From Phytoactinopolyspora alkaliphila (GTDB taxonomy: Bacteria; Actinomycetota; Actinomycetes; Jiangellales; Jiangellaceae), in the NCBI RefSeq assembly GCF_010550695.1, contig NZ_JAAGOB010000014.1, positions 62,001-126,000 on the forward strand: a DNA stretch of 64,000 nt, read 5' to 3'. The notes beneath the pieces are model-generated. The model saw nothing but the letters and a program-made list of their open reading frames with translations, did not search any database and was not told the DNA's origin. Below are positions 1 through 8,535 of the stretch, in pieces. The position numbers and the translations under genes are program-made. How positions within the stretch are numbered: the first letter of the stretch is position 1; each line of letters starts with the position of its first letter.

Positions 1-673
1 GTTTGGCCATCGGCAGCATGACCCGCCAGAACAGCGAGAAATGCGAGCAGCCATCCATGATTCCGGCCTCGGCGACGGTATCGGGAAGCGTGCGGAAGAA
101 CGCGGTCAGGAAGAACACCGTGAACGGCATCGAGAATGCTGTATAGACCAGGGCCAGACTGACGTGGCTGTTCAGCCCCATGAACTCGCCGATGACCGGC
201 CAGTTCCCGGTGTCGCGCACCACGAAGAACAGCGGCACGAGAGCGAGGAACACCGGAAACATCAGCCCGGCGAGGAACACGTAATAGAGCACCTTGCTGC
301 CGATGAACGTGTATCGCGCCAGCGCATAGGCAAGCATGGCGGAGAACACCATCGTCATGGCCAGCGACATCGTCACGACGATCACGCTGTTGACGAAGTA
401 CTGGCCGATGTTGGCCTCGTCCCAGGCCCGGGCGAAGTTGTCCCACGCCAGCCCGTCGGGCAGGCCCATCGGATCGACACGAAACTGCGCGTTCGTCTTG
501 AACGCGCTGAGCATCGCCCACACCAGCGGAAGGGTGGTGATCAAACCCCAGACGAGCAGGAAGCCGCCGTTGATGAAGCTCACGATGCGATCTGCCCGGC
601 GAGCGTGGCCCGGACGATACGGCGGTGCCGTCGAGGAATCCGGCCTCTGATCCAGCAGTTCTGTGGCAGTCAT
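1..673 (-). CDS. Sugar ABC transporter permease, MalG/CUT1 type (3' end cut by window edge)
   Basis: Inner-membrane permease of a CUT1-type carbohydrate importer. The reading frame is open from an ATG at 673 to position 1, giving 224 residues without a stop; about 60-80 residues should lie outside the window. Hydrophobic helices alternate with short loops, and near the cut end lies an EAA-type loop (EAGIMDGCSHFSLFWRVMLP), the contact site for the ATPase. The ATG lies 2 nt after the stop of the upstream permease gene, so the pair is co-translated. It is the last visible gene of the operon SGNH hydrolase - binding protein - permease - permease. No ATPase is seen; such operons in actinobacteria commonly share an MsiK-like ATPase encoded elsewhere. 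The sugar cannot be deduced from sequence. Confidence 0.9.
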   Translation of the reverse strand, partial: MTATELLDQRPDSSTAPPYRPGHARRADRIVSFINGGFLLVWGLITTLPLVWAMLSAFKTNAQFRVDPMGLPDGLAWDNFARAWDEANIGQYFVNSVIVVTMSLAMTMVFSAMLAYALARYTFIGSKVLYYVFLAGLMFPVFLALVPLFFVVRDTGNWPVIGEFMGLNSHVSLALVYTAFSMPFTVFFLTAFFRTLPDTVAEAGIMDGCSHFSLFWRVMLPMAK

Positions 674-675
674 GA

Positions 676-1647
676 CTAGGCGAGCTCCACTCGTTCGCGG
701 CGAAGAATGCGCATGAAGATCAGCGAAACCGCCAGGGTCAGTAGGAGAAGCACGACGCCGATCGCGGCCGCATATCCGAAGTTGTTCGGCGGCGTGAAGG
801 CTTCTCGATACACCTTCACGCCGAGCACGTCGCCGGCGCCCTCGACGCCCCCGCCGGTCCCGAGCATGACGCTCACCAAGGCGAACCCGTCCATCGCCTG
901 AATGGCGAGATACACCCAGCCAACCTGGACCGTGTCCCACACCAGGGGCACGGTGATCTTGCGGAATGTCGTGAACCTGCTCGACCCGTCCAGCAGCGCT
1001 GCTTCGTAGATGTCGCGGGGGATCGACTGCATCGCCGCGGAGAACATGACGACGTAGAACCCGGCGAACGACCAGGTCATGACGATGACGACGACCCAGA
1101 TGAGGTACTTCGGCTCCGCCAGCCACAGTTGCGCGAGCCTGCCGAGACCGATCGCCTCCAGGGCGTTGTTCAGCACTCCGCCGGCGTTGGCGGGAGCGAA
1201 GACGTACTTCCACACCACGGCGACGATGACCACCGACACCACTTGCGGAAAGAAGTACACGACCTTGTAGACAGACGAGCCGCGGACACCTGTCACCGCG
1301 CCGGCCCGTCCCCGGCCGCCGACGTTGATCATCGACGCCAGGAACAGACCCAGAGCGAGCGTCAGAACCGGCACGACGAGCAGGAGGATCAGGTTGTTCC
1401 GCAACGCCGTCAGCAGCTGCGGATCGGCGATCATCCTGCGGAAGTTGTCGAGCCCGACGAAGTTCATCGTGGCCGTGTAACCGCCCCAGTCGGTCAGCGA
1501 GATCCACATCGCCTGCAGGTACGGCGAGAACATGAAGTAGCCGTAGATGACGGCTCCTGGCACGGTCAGCGCCAAGAGGAACGGGTATTTGCCGCGCTGC
1601 AACGCCACCGACGACGTGCCTGCCGGCCGGCTACGCGTGCGTCTCAT
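676..1647 (-). CDS. Sugar ABC transporter permease, MalF type
   Basis: First permease of the CUT1 pair, 323 aa from the ATG at 1647. About six hydrophobic segments follow a short basic N-terminus (MRRTRSRP). The EAA loop reads EAALLDGSSRFTTFRKITVP near residue 220, a good match to the family. A longer reading frame extends upstream, but it would be antiparallel to nothing and simply runs through the end of the binding-protein gene, so I use the internal ATG, which overlaps the binding-protein stop by 17 nt; no strong ribosome site is visible there, consistent with translational coupling. Membrane component; partner of the permease that follows 2 nt later. Confidence 0.88.
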   Translation of the reverse strand: MRRTRSRPAGTSSVALQRGKYPFLLALTVPGAVIYGYFMFSPYLQAMWISLTDWGGYTATMNFVGLDNFRRMIADPQLLTALRNNLILLLVVPVLTLALGLFLASMINVGGRGRAGAVTGVRGSSVYKVVYFFPQVVSVVIVAVVWKYVFAPANAGGVLNNALEAIGLGRLAQLWLAEPKYLIWVVVIVMTWSFAGFYVVMFSAAMQSIPRDIYEAALLDGSSRFTTFRKITVPLVWDTVQVGWVYLAIQAMDGFALVSVMLGTGGGVEGAGDVLGVKVYREAFTPPNNFGYAAAIGVVLLLLTLAVSLIFMRILRRERVELA

Positions 1648-3121
1648 GCTGAATCGCGTCGTCCTCACGCCACTTCGTGGCCACGCCTTCGCACAAGTCC
1701 GCCCATTCCTCCGGGTTGACGTCGCCCTTGAGCAGCTTGAACGTGGCGCCACTGATGTCGTTGCCGGCGTCGCCGCTCTCCATCGACGGGTACCAGAGCG
1801 GATAGAGCCAGTTGACGACGTTCTCCCCGGCCGCGGTGAAGGCGTCCTTGGCCGAACTCAATCCGGGAGCGTCGAGCTCCACGCCGTCAGCCGCGCCGAG
1901 AACCGAGGTGAAGCTCTTCACCATGTTCGTGAAGCCCTGCGCGCCCTCCTTCGACAGCATCGCCCGCATGTACTCCATCCCGGCTTCGGGGTGCGCGGCG
2001 TCGGCCGGGACCACATACGGAGTGCTCGGCTTGGCTCGCAGCGTTTCGTACGGCAAGGCCGCTGATGCCTCGTCGATGATCGGTTCGTTCATGTAGGCGA
2101 TCTGGAACTCGTCGCCCCGGGCGGTGATGAGGTCTACTTCCTCGTTCTCCAGCCAGGAACCTGCCGGGACGATCGCGGCTTCGCCTTGCACCCAGGCCGC
2201 CTGCGCGTCGCGGAACTCCATTCCTTCGGTGCCTTCCATGAAATAGCCGTTCTCGGCGAGCCGGTAGATGGCTTCCGCGGCCGCCAGCACCGACGGGTCC
2301 TTCCACGCGCCTTCCACCAGGTTGTCGATGTTCTTGAGCACCTCGACGCCGCCCTGCTTGGCGGCCATCGTCAACAGCGGCCAGTTCATGTAGTAGGGAG
2401 CGGTCAGGCCCTGGTAGGTCCACGGCGCGATACCGGCGGACTTGATCTCGGCGCAGAGATCCAGCATGTCGTCCCACGTGCGCGGCACGGTCCAGCCGTT
2501 GGTGTCGAAGAGCGCCTTGTTGTACCAGAGGCCGTACAGCGTGAACGCGTAGTTCAGCTCGTAACACACGCCGCCACGCGAGCCGACCTCCACGGTCCCG
2601 GGCACCAATGTCTCCCGGACGGTTTTGCCGGGGTCGTCCCAGCTCGGCGCGTCCAACAGTGGTCCGAGGTCCGCGAGCTGGCCGTTGGCGATCAACTGGG
2701 CGGTGTCGAGCTGGCCGTCGCCGGAGTTGTTGATGAAGTCCGGCGGGTCGCCCGCGACGAAACGTTGCTGCAGTTCAGCTCCGATGTCGACCGCCTTGTG
2801 GTGGTCGATCGTCAGATCTGGCCACCGCTGCTGGAGGAGCGGTTCATGGATCTCCACGGCGTAGGCATCGGTGAACCCGCCGTCGAAGATCCAGATCTCC
2901 ACCTCGCCGTCCGTGGCGATACCCAGCGGGTTGTCGGCTGTGATCTCGCCGGCCGGCGATGCCGCGGCCTCGTCATCGGGCTCGTCAGTGCTTCCGCTGA
3001 CACAGGATGCCAGAAGTGCGCTGCCCGGGCCTAGGGCGACGCCGGCCAGGCCGATCTGCTTCAGGAACCGGCGCCGCGTGGGCGCACCCGATGGCGTCGT
3101 GCGTTCGGTACTGCGAGACAT
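1631..3121 (-). CDS. Tat-exported sugar-binding lipoprotein of ABC transporter
   Basis: Extracellular solute-binding protein, family 1 (CUT1), 496 aa. The N-terminus has a twin-arginine signal (RRRFLKQIG, residues 16-24) and a lipobox LLASC with Cys40 as the lipidation site, so it should be folded before Tat export and then anchored outside the membrane. The rest shows the family pattern, for example YGLWYNKALF and NGWTVPRTWDDML. The start at 3121 is chosen because GAGGAG lies about 7 nt upstream and because it places the signal peptide at the N-terminus; a longer frame upstream is non-coding in character. It precedes the two permease genes in the same operon and defines substrate specificity, which is unknown. 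Confidence 0.9.
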   Translation of the reverse strand: MSRSTERTTPSGAPTRRRFLKQIGLAGVALGPGSALLASCVSGSTDEPDDEAAASPAGEITADNPLGIATDGEVEIWIFDGGFTDAYAVEIHEPLLQQRWPDLTIDHHKAVDIGAELQQRFVAGDPPDFINNSGDGQLDTAQLIANGQLADLGPLLDAPSWDDPGKTVRETLVPGTVEVGSRGGVCYELNYAFTLYGLWYNKALFDTNGWTVPRTWDDMLDLCAEIKSAGIAPWTYQGLTAPYYMNWPLLTMAAKQGGVEVLKNIDNLVEGAWKDPSVLAAAEAIYRLAENGYFMEGTEGMEFRDAQAAWVQGEAAIVPAGSWLENEEVDLITARGDEFQIAYMNEPIIDEASAALPYETLRAKPSTPYVVPADAAHPEAGMEYMRAMLSKEGAQGFTNMVKSFTSVLGAADGVELDAPGLSSAKDAFTAAGENVVNWLYPLWYPSMESGDAGNDISGATFKLLKGDVNPEEWADLCEGVATKWREDDAIQHETHA

Positions 3122-3239
3122 GTCATCTCCTCTGGGCGTGTGAATGGCCGCGATATGTCGGGTGTTCGGTGCGCGCCGGAGTCGGCCCGCGTTCTGCTGG
3201 GGTCCTGCTGACGACGTCAGCGCCGGTGACTGGTGTGCC

Positions 3240-4328
3240 TCAGGTCGCTGGCTCGTGTGTGAGCCCGGCGTGCTCAAGTGCGGACCTGACGATCGGCTCA
3301 AGCCGCTGCAGCATGTGGTGTGCTCCGAGATCGGTCGGATGCGAACCGTCGACGGTGCCGTCGCCGTCTCGGCCGACCATGCCGTCATGGTCGAGGTAAA
3401 GCAGCCGGCGATCGCCCTGCTCGACCAGGCGCCGATAGACACTGCGCAGCTCAGCCCGTTTGGCGGCATGGTCGTCCATCGCGTCTGGCCGCCACCAGGC
3501 ATCGGTTCGGGTGCGGTCTTCGACCAGAAGGATCGGCACGTCCGGACGACGCTCCCGTAGGTGACGGATAAAGGGTTCCGCCCGGTCGGCGACGTGCTTC
3601 GCAGTCATGTTGGGCAGGGCGTCGACGACGAACAGCGCGGCGTCGATCTCCGCGATGAGTACCGCCAGCGAGATCTCCATCTTCGCGCTGCCCGACAGGC
3701 CGAGATTGATCACCGGCCGGCCGATCCGCCGGCCGAGGATCGCGGGCACGCTCATGCCCGGCCGTGACGCCGCCGATCCTTGGACGATGGAGCTGCCGTA
3801 GTGGACCACCGGTGGTGCCGGATCCGGAGGCGACAGCTCGAGCCGAGCTCCAGGATCCACGCCGACAGCGACGTCGTCGGCGCGGTTGTACATCGGCAGG
3901 TACAGCCGGTATTCGCGTTTCGGCTTGTGTGCTATTCCGTCGATGAGCAGGCACGTCTGCTCGCCTGGCCGGTGGGGAAGGCCGGCGGCCGCGAACCTCA
4001 GCCGGCCGTGCTCGTCCTCAGTGTAAAGGTCGACGCCGCTGACGGACAACGCCGACATGTGCGGGCTCGCGATCGGACCCGCCGGAAGAGTCCACCGCAC
4101 CCCGATCTCGCGTGCATCGGTCCGGAACCGGTAATACAGGCCACTGGCGTGGCGGCTCAGATTCCAGACCGGTTTCGGCACCATCCGCTCAGCCCGCGCG
4201 GGCAACCGGTCCGTCAGCCGTTCCGCCGCAGGGCATCGCCAGCCCCGGCCCTCGGGCTCACCGAACCGAACCCACCGCAGCCGGCCGGGTAAGGCCTGGC
4301 AAGCATCCCCAGCCTGGATGTTGCACAT
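3240..4328 (-). CDS. SGNH/GDSL hydrolase with GxDLY N-terminal domain
   Basis: Probable carbohydrate esterase, 362 aa. The first ~150 residues form the GxDLY-type beta domain (GVDLY at about 98-102). The C-terminal SGNH hydrolase domain has the nucleophile Ser in VHYGSSIVQG (about residue 180) and the catalytic Asp/His pair in DGSHPTDLGAHH near residue 330. Proteins of this two-domain family usually act as acyl (often acetyl) esterases on carbohydrates. No signal peptide is seen, so it is probably cytoplasmic, deacylating imported sugar. It is the first gene of the operon, 118 bp ahead of the binding protein. A TTGACA promoter with a dyad operator lies about 70-95 bp upstream. Start ATG at 4328; the ribosome site is weak. 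Confidence 0.85.
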   Translation of the reverse strand: MCNIQAGDACQALPGRLRWVRFGEPEGRGWRCPAAERLTDRLPARAERMVPKPVWNLSRHASGLYYRFRTDAREIGVRWTLPAGPIASPHMSALSVSGVDLYTEDEHGRLRFAAAGLPHRPGEQTCLLIDGIAHKPKREYRLYLPMYNRADDVAVGVDPGARLELSPPDPAPPVVHYGSSIVQGSAASRPGMSVPAILGRRIGRPVINLGLSGSAKMEISLAVLIAEIDAALFVVDALPNMTAKHVADRAEPFIRHLRERRPDVPILLVEDRTRTDAWWRPDAMDDHAAKRAELRSVYRRLVEQGDRRLLYLDHDGMVGRDGDGTVDGSHPTDLGAHHMLQRLEPIVRSALEHAGLTHEPAT

Positions 4329-4395
4329 GTGCTACGCCTACTTTCGCCGCGTGTGAGCTACAGGGCCTACGAACCGCCGATCACCGACGCAAATC

Positions 4396-4423
4396 ATCCT
4401 ATTCAGACATCTACAGATGTCAA
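4396..4423 (-). promoter_or_regulatory. Promoter (TTGACA-16-TAGGAT) overlapped by a perfect 16-bp dyad operator
   Basis: On the minus strand TTGACA (4423-4418) is followed after 16 nt by TAGGAT (4401-4396), a good sigma-70-type promoter pointing at the SGNH-hydrolase/ABC operon. A perfect inverted repeat, GACATCTACAGATGTC (4406-4421), overlaps the -35 element and fills most of the spacer. A protein bound there would block RNA polymerase, so I read it as the operator of a sugar-responsive repressor. No matching copy was noticed elsewhere, and no adjacent regulator gene is visible; the regulator may lie beyond position 1. Confidence 0.65.
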
Positions 4424-4719
4424 TACCTTTCAAGTACCAATTACAGATGATTACTCGGCCCTCGTGGTGCTCGCGGGGGGCGTGGATGGGCGCCAAATTC
4501 GCAGTCCAGGGCGCCGCTGAGGCGGCCGATTCCGAAGGCCGCGCCGCCGTGCGAGATCACCATTGTCGAACGTCTTATGTTGGAAGATTCCTGGAAACAG
4601 GCCATTGGCATGAGTAGACGCCCTTGCCATACTGAGCCGCGTGAACGTTTCACAGGCGAGTAAGGCGCCAGGGCGGTGCGCTCATGGAACACCCTGGTCG
4701 CCGATGTCTAACTCGTCCG

Positions 4720-5007
4720 TTCGCCGGAACGGCCCGGAGGTCTCACTGGATCACAGCGGCGAGCCGATCGGCGCAACGGCGGTGGCCCGGTTCAGCGCCG
4801 GACGATCCGAGGCGCCCCGGCATTCACCAGCCCCGTCGCCGGCGCGGGCGCGGCCTACTACCTCGCCACGCTGCCCCACGACGACGGCATGCTGGCGGTC
4901 ACCCGTTACGTGTTCACGCACGCAGGAGCTCCGTGCTGCCGGATGCGGACCCCGATGTGGAGCTGCTCCGTGCCGGCGAACACCTCGTCGTCTTTCCTGT
5001 CGGCTGA
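4720..5007 (+). pseudogene. C-terminal remnant of a GH42 beta-galactosidase, frameshifted
   Basis: Three successive reading frames on the plus strand together resemble the trimerisation and C-terminal domains of GH42 beta-galactosidases: GEPIGATAVARFSAG, then from about 4811 GAGAAYYLATLPHDDGML and VFTHAGAP, then SVLPDADPDVELL and GEHLVVFPVG before the stop at 5005-5007. At least two frameshifts separate these blocks, and the catalytic barrel is missing, so the gene is dead. It ends 16 bp before the convergent GH127-like gene. It suggests that a galactoside-hydrolase gene once stood between the two sugar operons. Similarity was judged by eye, so the family call is moderately secure. Confidence 0.6.
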
Positions 5008-5023
5008 TGACGCACGCCAGACA

Positions 5024-6769
5024 CTAGTGCTCGTGCGGGTGCTGCTCATGGGGGTCGTGGACCGACTGCGGCGAGGTGACCAGAATGGGAAACGATATGC
5101 GCGTGGCCGCGTCGTTGCGTCCGCGATCCGTGGTAGCCAGCGGCTCGAGGGTCACATCGGTGCGGAACGTGTCGTATCCCCAGGCAGTCGCCCTCCAACG
5201 TCCGTCCTCGGCCTGCACGATGCCGTCGTGGAGCGAGATCTGAAGCGCGCGAATGCGCAGCAGGTCCTCGAGATCGTTCGTTGTCGACGATGCGGCGAGC
5301 AACCGCGGTCCCAGGTAGACCGCCCATGGCCCCTCGGTGAGATCGATGTCGGGCTCGGTCGAGTTGGCCATGGGGAGGAACGTGCGGGAGCCTCGGCCTT
5401 CGAACGACAGAGCGGCCTCGAGCTCGAAACGCACCGTGGCCTTTCCATCGGGAAGATCCACGACCACCCGGTCACCGTCGAACCGCGTCGCGACGGTCTC
5501 GCCGTCGCGGAGCACCTGGCGCAGGACGGAGGTCCGGGGGAGTCGCAGCCGCAGAATCGTGGGCAGATCACCCGTGGAACTCACTCGCACATCGACCGGA
5601 CCGCTGTCGGGGTAGGCGCTTGTCACCTCCACGTCGATCGTGTGGTCTCCCAGATCGACGACCTGCCGGAACGAGACGGGCAGGGCGATGTCCACGGCGT
5701 CTGACGTAACCACGGCGGCCCTGGAGGCGACGTAGCCGATGGCTGCGACGCCGTGGAACGTGCAGCACCACCATGCCTGAGGGGCGTAGTCCGCATGGAG
5801 CATCGTCGCGTCGGGGTTTCGAGTCTCGCAGCCGAAGTGGCCTGAGGTGTGCTGGGCATGCAGGAGTGCGTTGAACAACGCCTGCTCGTACCGCGTCGCG
5901 TGGCGCGGGCCACGTCCGAGCTCAGCCAGTCGGGCACACAGCATGGCCCAGTCGGCGATGCCACATCCCTCGGTGTTGATGTCCCAGGGGGTCGTCGTGC
6001 TTTCGAGCACGCCACCGTGCGGGAGCAGGAAGCCGGTGGCGACCCGGTCGGCGGCCCGGAGCACGTATTCCGAGAGCTCGGCGTTCCCCGTCTCCACGCC
6101 CAGCTCCAGCATGCCGCGCAAGGCGAGGAGGTAGCCGTGCATGTGGACGCCCTCCAGCCGATCCGGAAGAGCGGCGGCCAGCCGGCCCGCGGTACGCAGT
6201 GCCGTCTCGTCACCCGACTGCCGGTAGTACTCGACCAGGGGGAGGACGCAGGAGTAGCAGTCGAGGAGAAACTTGCGACGCTGGTTCACTGGATCTGCCA
6301 GCCACTCGACCCAGTCGTCCGCGGAGTACGCGAACCAGCGCACCAGTGCGGGCACGGCGTCGCGGAGCCGATGAGCGTTCCGCTCGCCTGACCACGCCGC
6401 TGCCCGGAGCAGTCCGGCGAGCAGCCGGCCATGCCCCCAGGCACGACCATGGTCGAGCATGCCCGCCGCCCCGGGCCGGCCGAAGGAGCCGTCGGGATTC
6501 TGGGTGTTCAAGACGGTGGTCAGGATCCTCTGCGCCTTCTCGGTGTCGAACGGCAGCCCGAGTTCGAAGGCGACACCACAGGCGTCGATGTACCGGCCGG
6601 AGAGGTCTCCCGCGTAGTCCTCGAAGAGGCGTGGAGACTCCGGATCCCGGACCACGTCCTGTACGACGAGCCGTTCGGAGTAGGGCGTGTCCATCGATAG
6701 CTGCGCTACGGCCGCGGCGAGATGCTCACCCAGGATGCCGTTCAGCCGCACTGTGACCTGCTGATTCAT
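5024..6769 (-). CDS. GH127-like six-hairpin glycosidase (beta-L-arabinofuranosidase family)
   Basis: Predicted (alpha/alpha)6-barrel glycoside hydrolase, 581 aa, no signal peptide, so probably cytoplasmic. It carries the residues expected of GH127-type enzymes that use a zinc-bound cysteine nucleophile: a Glu-x-Cys pair in NTEGCGIADW (E267, C269) and a double Cys in QAWWCCTFHG (C335, C336), spaced as in that family. The C-terminal ~200 residues are beta-rich. Start ATG at 6769 overlaps the stop of the preceding permease by 4 nt (ATGA). It is the last gene of the glycosidase/ABC operon and probably finishes degradation of the imported oligosaccharide. The exact linkage cleaved is not determined; beta-L-arabinofuranoside is the family precedent. 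Confidence 0.75.
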   Translation of the reverse strand: MNQQVTVRLNGILGEHLAAAVAQLSMDTPYSERLVVQDVVRDPESPRLFEDYAGDLSGRYIDACGVAFELGLPFDTEKAQRILTTVLNTQNPDGSFGRPGAAGMLDHGRAWGHGRLLAGLLRAAAWSGERNAHRLRDAVPALVRWFAYSADDWVEWLADPVNQRRKFLLDCYSCVLPLVEYYRQSGDETALRTAGRLAAALPDRLEGVHMHGYLLALRGMLELGVETGNAELSEYVLRAADRVATGFLLPHGGVLESTTTPWDINTEGCGIADWAMLCARLAELGRGPRHATRYEQALFNALLHAQHTSGHFGCETRNPDATMLHADYAPQAWWCCTFHGVAAIGYVASRAAVVTSDAVDIALPVSFRQVVDLGDHTIDVEVTSAYPDSGPVDVRVSSTGDLPTILRLRLPRTSVLRQVLRDGETVATRFDGDRVVVDLPDGKATVRFELEAALSFEGRGSRTFLPMANSTEPDIDLTEGPWAVYLGPRLLAASSTTNDLEDLLRIRALQISLHDGIVQAEDGRWRATAWGYDTFRTDVTLEPLATTDRGRNDAATRISFPILVTSPQSVHDPHEQHPHEH

Positions 6770-7542
6770 TTGACCGCCCCCGCGACGATGCCTCGTTCGA
6801 ACCTGCGCTGCATGAGGGCGTAGAGGGCGATGATGGGTAGTTGGATGAGGACGAGCGACGCGAAGATCTTGGGTACGTCGACGAAGAACTGAAGCTGGAA
6901 GCTGGTCGGAACCACGGTCACCGTTTTCATGTCGTCGGTTGCCATGAACATCAATGCGAGCAGGAACTCGTTCCACGAGCTGAGGAACGTCCAGAGCGCC
7001 ACCATGATCACTGTGGGAATGGTGAGCGGGAAGAACACCTGCCAGAACACGCGTGCGTGGGAGGCGCCGTCCACAGCCGCCGCCTCGTGCAGCTCGTGCG
7101 GCAGTGCGTCGTAGGTGTTCTTGAGAAGCACGAGCCCGAACGGAAGGGCCAGCGCCGCGTAGGGCACGAACAGGCCCTGGTACGTGTTCGCCCAGCCCAG
7201 AAGGCTGTGAATCTGGGTGAGGGGAACCAGGACGGCGGCGGTGGGCAGCATCAGTCCACTGAGCAGAAGCACGTAGATCGCGGTCCGCCCGCGAAAGCGC
7301 AGGAGACTGAACGCGAACGCCGCTGCCGAGCCGAAGACCACCACGATCACGATGGCGCAAATCGTGACGATCGCGCTGTTGAGCACGTAACGGCCCAGGC
7401 CCTGGGTGGACAGGACCGTCGCATAGTTGTCCAGGCCCCCACGACTCAGGGACACCTGGCCTAGGTACAGCAATGGCAGCATCCACACGAAGGCGACACC
7501 TGCCGCGATGGTGAGCCCGACGGGCCGCGATCCGGTGGTCAT
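6766..7542 (-). CDS. Sugar ABC transporter permease, MalG type
   Basis: CUT1 permease, 258 aa from the ATG at 7542, which overlaps the stop of the partner permease (ATGA). Six hydrophobic segments; EAA loop HEAAAVDGASHARVFWQVFF at about residues 150-170. The upstream in-frame start at 7569 would overlap the preceding gene by 31 nt and is less likely. Its own stop overlaps the start of the GH127-like gene (ATGA), so translation is chained. Membrane partner of the permease at 7539-8528 and of the lipoprotein at 8536-9840. No ATPase gene is present in the operon. Confidence 0.9.
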   Translation of the reverse strand: MTTGSRPVGLTIAAGVAFVWMLPLLYLGQVSLSRGGLDNYATVLSTQGLGRYVLNSAIVTICAIVIVVVFGSAAAFAFSLLRFRGRTAIYVLLLSGLMLPTAAVLVPLTQIHSLLGWANTYQGLFVPYAALALPFGLVLLKNTYDALPHELHEAAAVDGASHARVFWQVFFPLTIPTVIMVALWTFLSSWNEFLLALMFMATDDMKTVTVVPTSFQLQFFVDVPKIFASLVLIQLPIIALYALMQRRFERGIVAGAVK

Positions 7543-8528
7543 GCGTCTCGCCTCCGTGAGTACAGCCACAACTGGACGAGCGTGACGATCATCGCCACGG
7601 CGAACACCACCGTGCCGATGGCTGCGGCGCGGCCGTCCCTGCCGTCCAGCAGTGTGCGGAGCAACAACGTGGTGGGCACCTCACTGGCATGGTCCGGGCC
7701 GCCCCGGGTGAGGACATAGACGAGGTCGAAGGTCTTCAGCGTGCCGATCACCCCTAAGATGATCAAGGCAAAGTGCGCCGGCCGGAGCAGCGGCGCGATG
7801 ATGTGCATGGCTGTCTGCCTGCTGTTGGCACCGTCCACGACGCTGGCCTCCACCACCTCTTCCGGTATCCCGGCGAGCGCGGCGTGGTAGATGGCCATGC
7901 TGAACCCCGTCCATGTCCACACGTTCACGGCCGCCACCACCGCCAGTGCGGTGCGAGTGTCCGCCAGCCATTCGTGCGCGAGCGCGTCCAGGCCCAGCGA
8001 TCGCAATGTGGTGTTGAGCAGGCCGTTGGTCGTCTCGAACACGTCCGCGAACAGGTAGCCGACGGCGACAGGAGTGAGCACCACCGGGAGGAACAGCAGG
8101 CTGCGGATGACTGTGCGCACTGCCCCGGACCCCCGGAGCATGATCGCAAGGGTGAGGCCGAGCAGCATCTGTACGGGTATCGTCATCGCGGCGAAGAGCG
8201 CCACATTGCGGAAGGCGAGCAGGGTGGCGCGGTTCTCGGCAATCCAGCGGTAGTTGTCGATGCCTGCGAACCGCAGGGTCGGGTCGATCTCGGTGTTGCC
8301 GTAGAACGAGAGTTGGACGTTGCGCAGAACAGGCCAGGCGACGAAGCCGATGAACAGGATCAGGGCGGGGACGACGAACAGGTAGGCGGACCAGCCGCCC
8401 CGCCAGGATCCTGCCCTTGGCCGGGTCGCACTCTCCGTGGGGGACGCGCGGCGACGCGTCCGTCTCTGCCCATCGGGCGAGATGTCGTCAGTCGATGCGC
8501 TCGCATCGACAGGGTCTTTACGGGTCAC
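7539..8528 (-). CDS. Sugar ABC transporter permease, MalF type
   Basis: CUT1 permease, 329 aa, GTG start at 8528, 7 nt after the stop of the binding-protein gene. A polar, Arg- and Ser-rich N-terminal tail of about 45 residues precedes the first membrane helix (SAYLFVVPALILFIGFVAW). The EAA loop appears as VEASVVDGANSRQTAMHIIA near residue 225. It forms a heterodimer with the MalG-type protein encoded immediately after it. Substrate unknown; context with a secreted six-hairpin glycosidase and a GH127-like enzyme suggests a plant-derived or arabinose-containing oligosaccharide. Confidence 0.9.
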   Translation of the reverse strand: MTRKDPVDASASTDDISPDGQRRTRRRASPTESATRPRAGSWRGGWSAYLFVVPALILFIGFVAWPVLRNVQLSFYGNTEIDPTLRFAGIDNYRWIAENRATLLAFRNVALFAAMTIPVQMLLGLTLAIMLRGSGAVRTVIRSLLFLPVVLTPVAVGYLFADVFETTNGLLNTTLRSLGLDALAHEWLADTRTALAVVAAVNVWTWTGFSMAIYHAALAGIPEEVVEASVVDGANSRQTAMHIIAPLLRPAHFALIILGVIGTLKTFDLVYVLTRGGPDHASEVPTTLLLRTLLDGRDGRAAAIGTVVFAVAMIVTLVQLWLYSRRRDA

Positions 8529-8535
8529 CGGCCGC

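Noticed and set aside
3030-3035. CCTAGG hexamers at about 3030, 7460 and 16131
   Set aside because: They are inside coding regions of genes outside the regulon and lack the second half-site.
4441-4692. 83-codon minus-strand frame ahead of the SGNH operon
   Set aside because: No ribosome site, no domain; it lies in the upstream region and partly opposes the GH42 relic.
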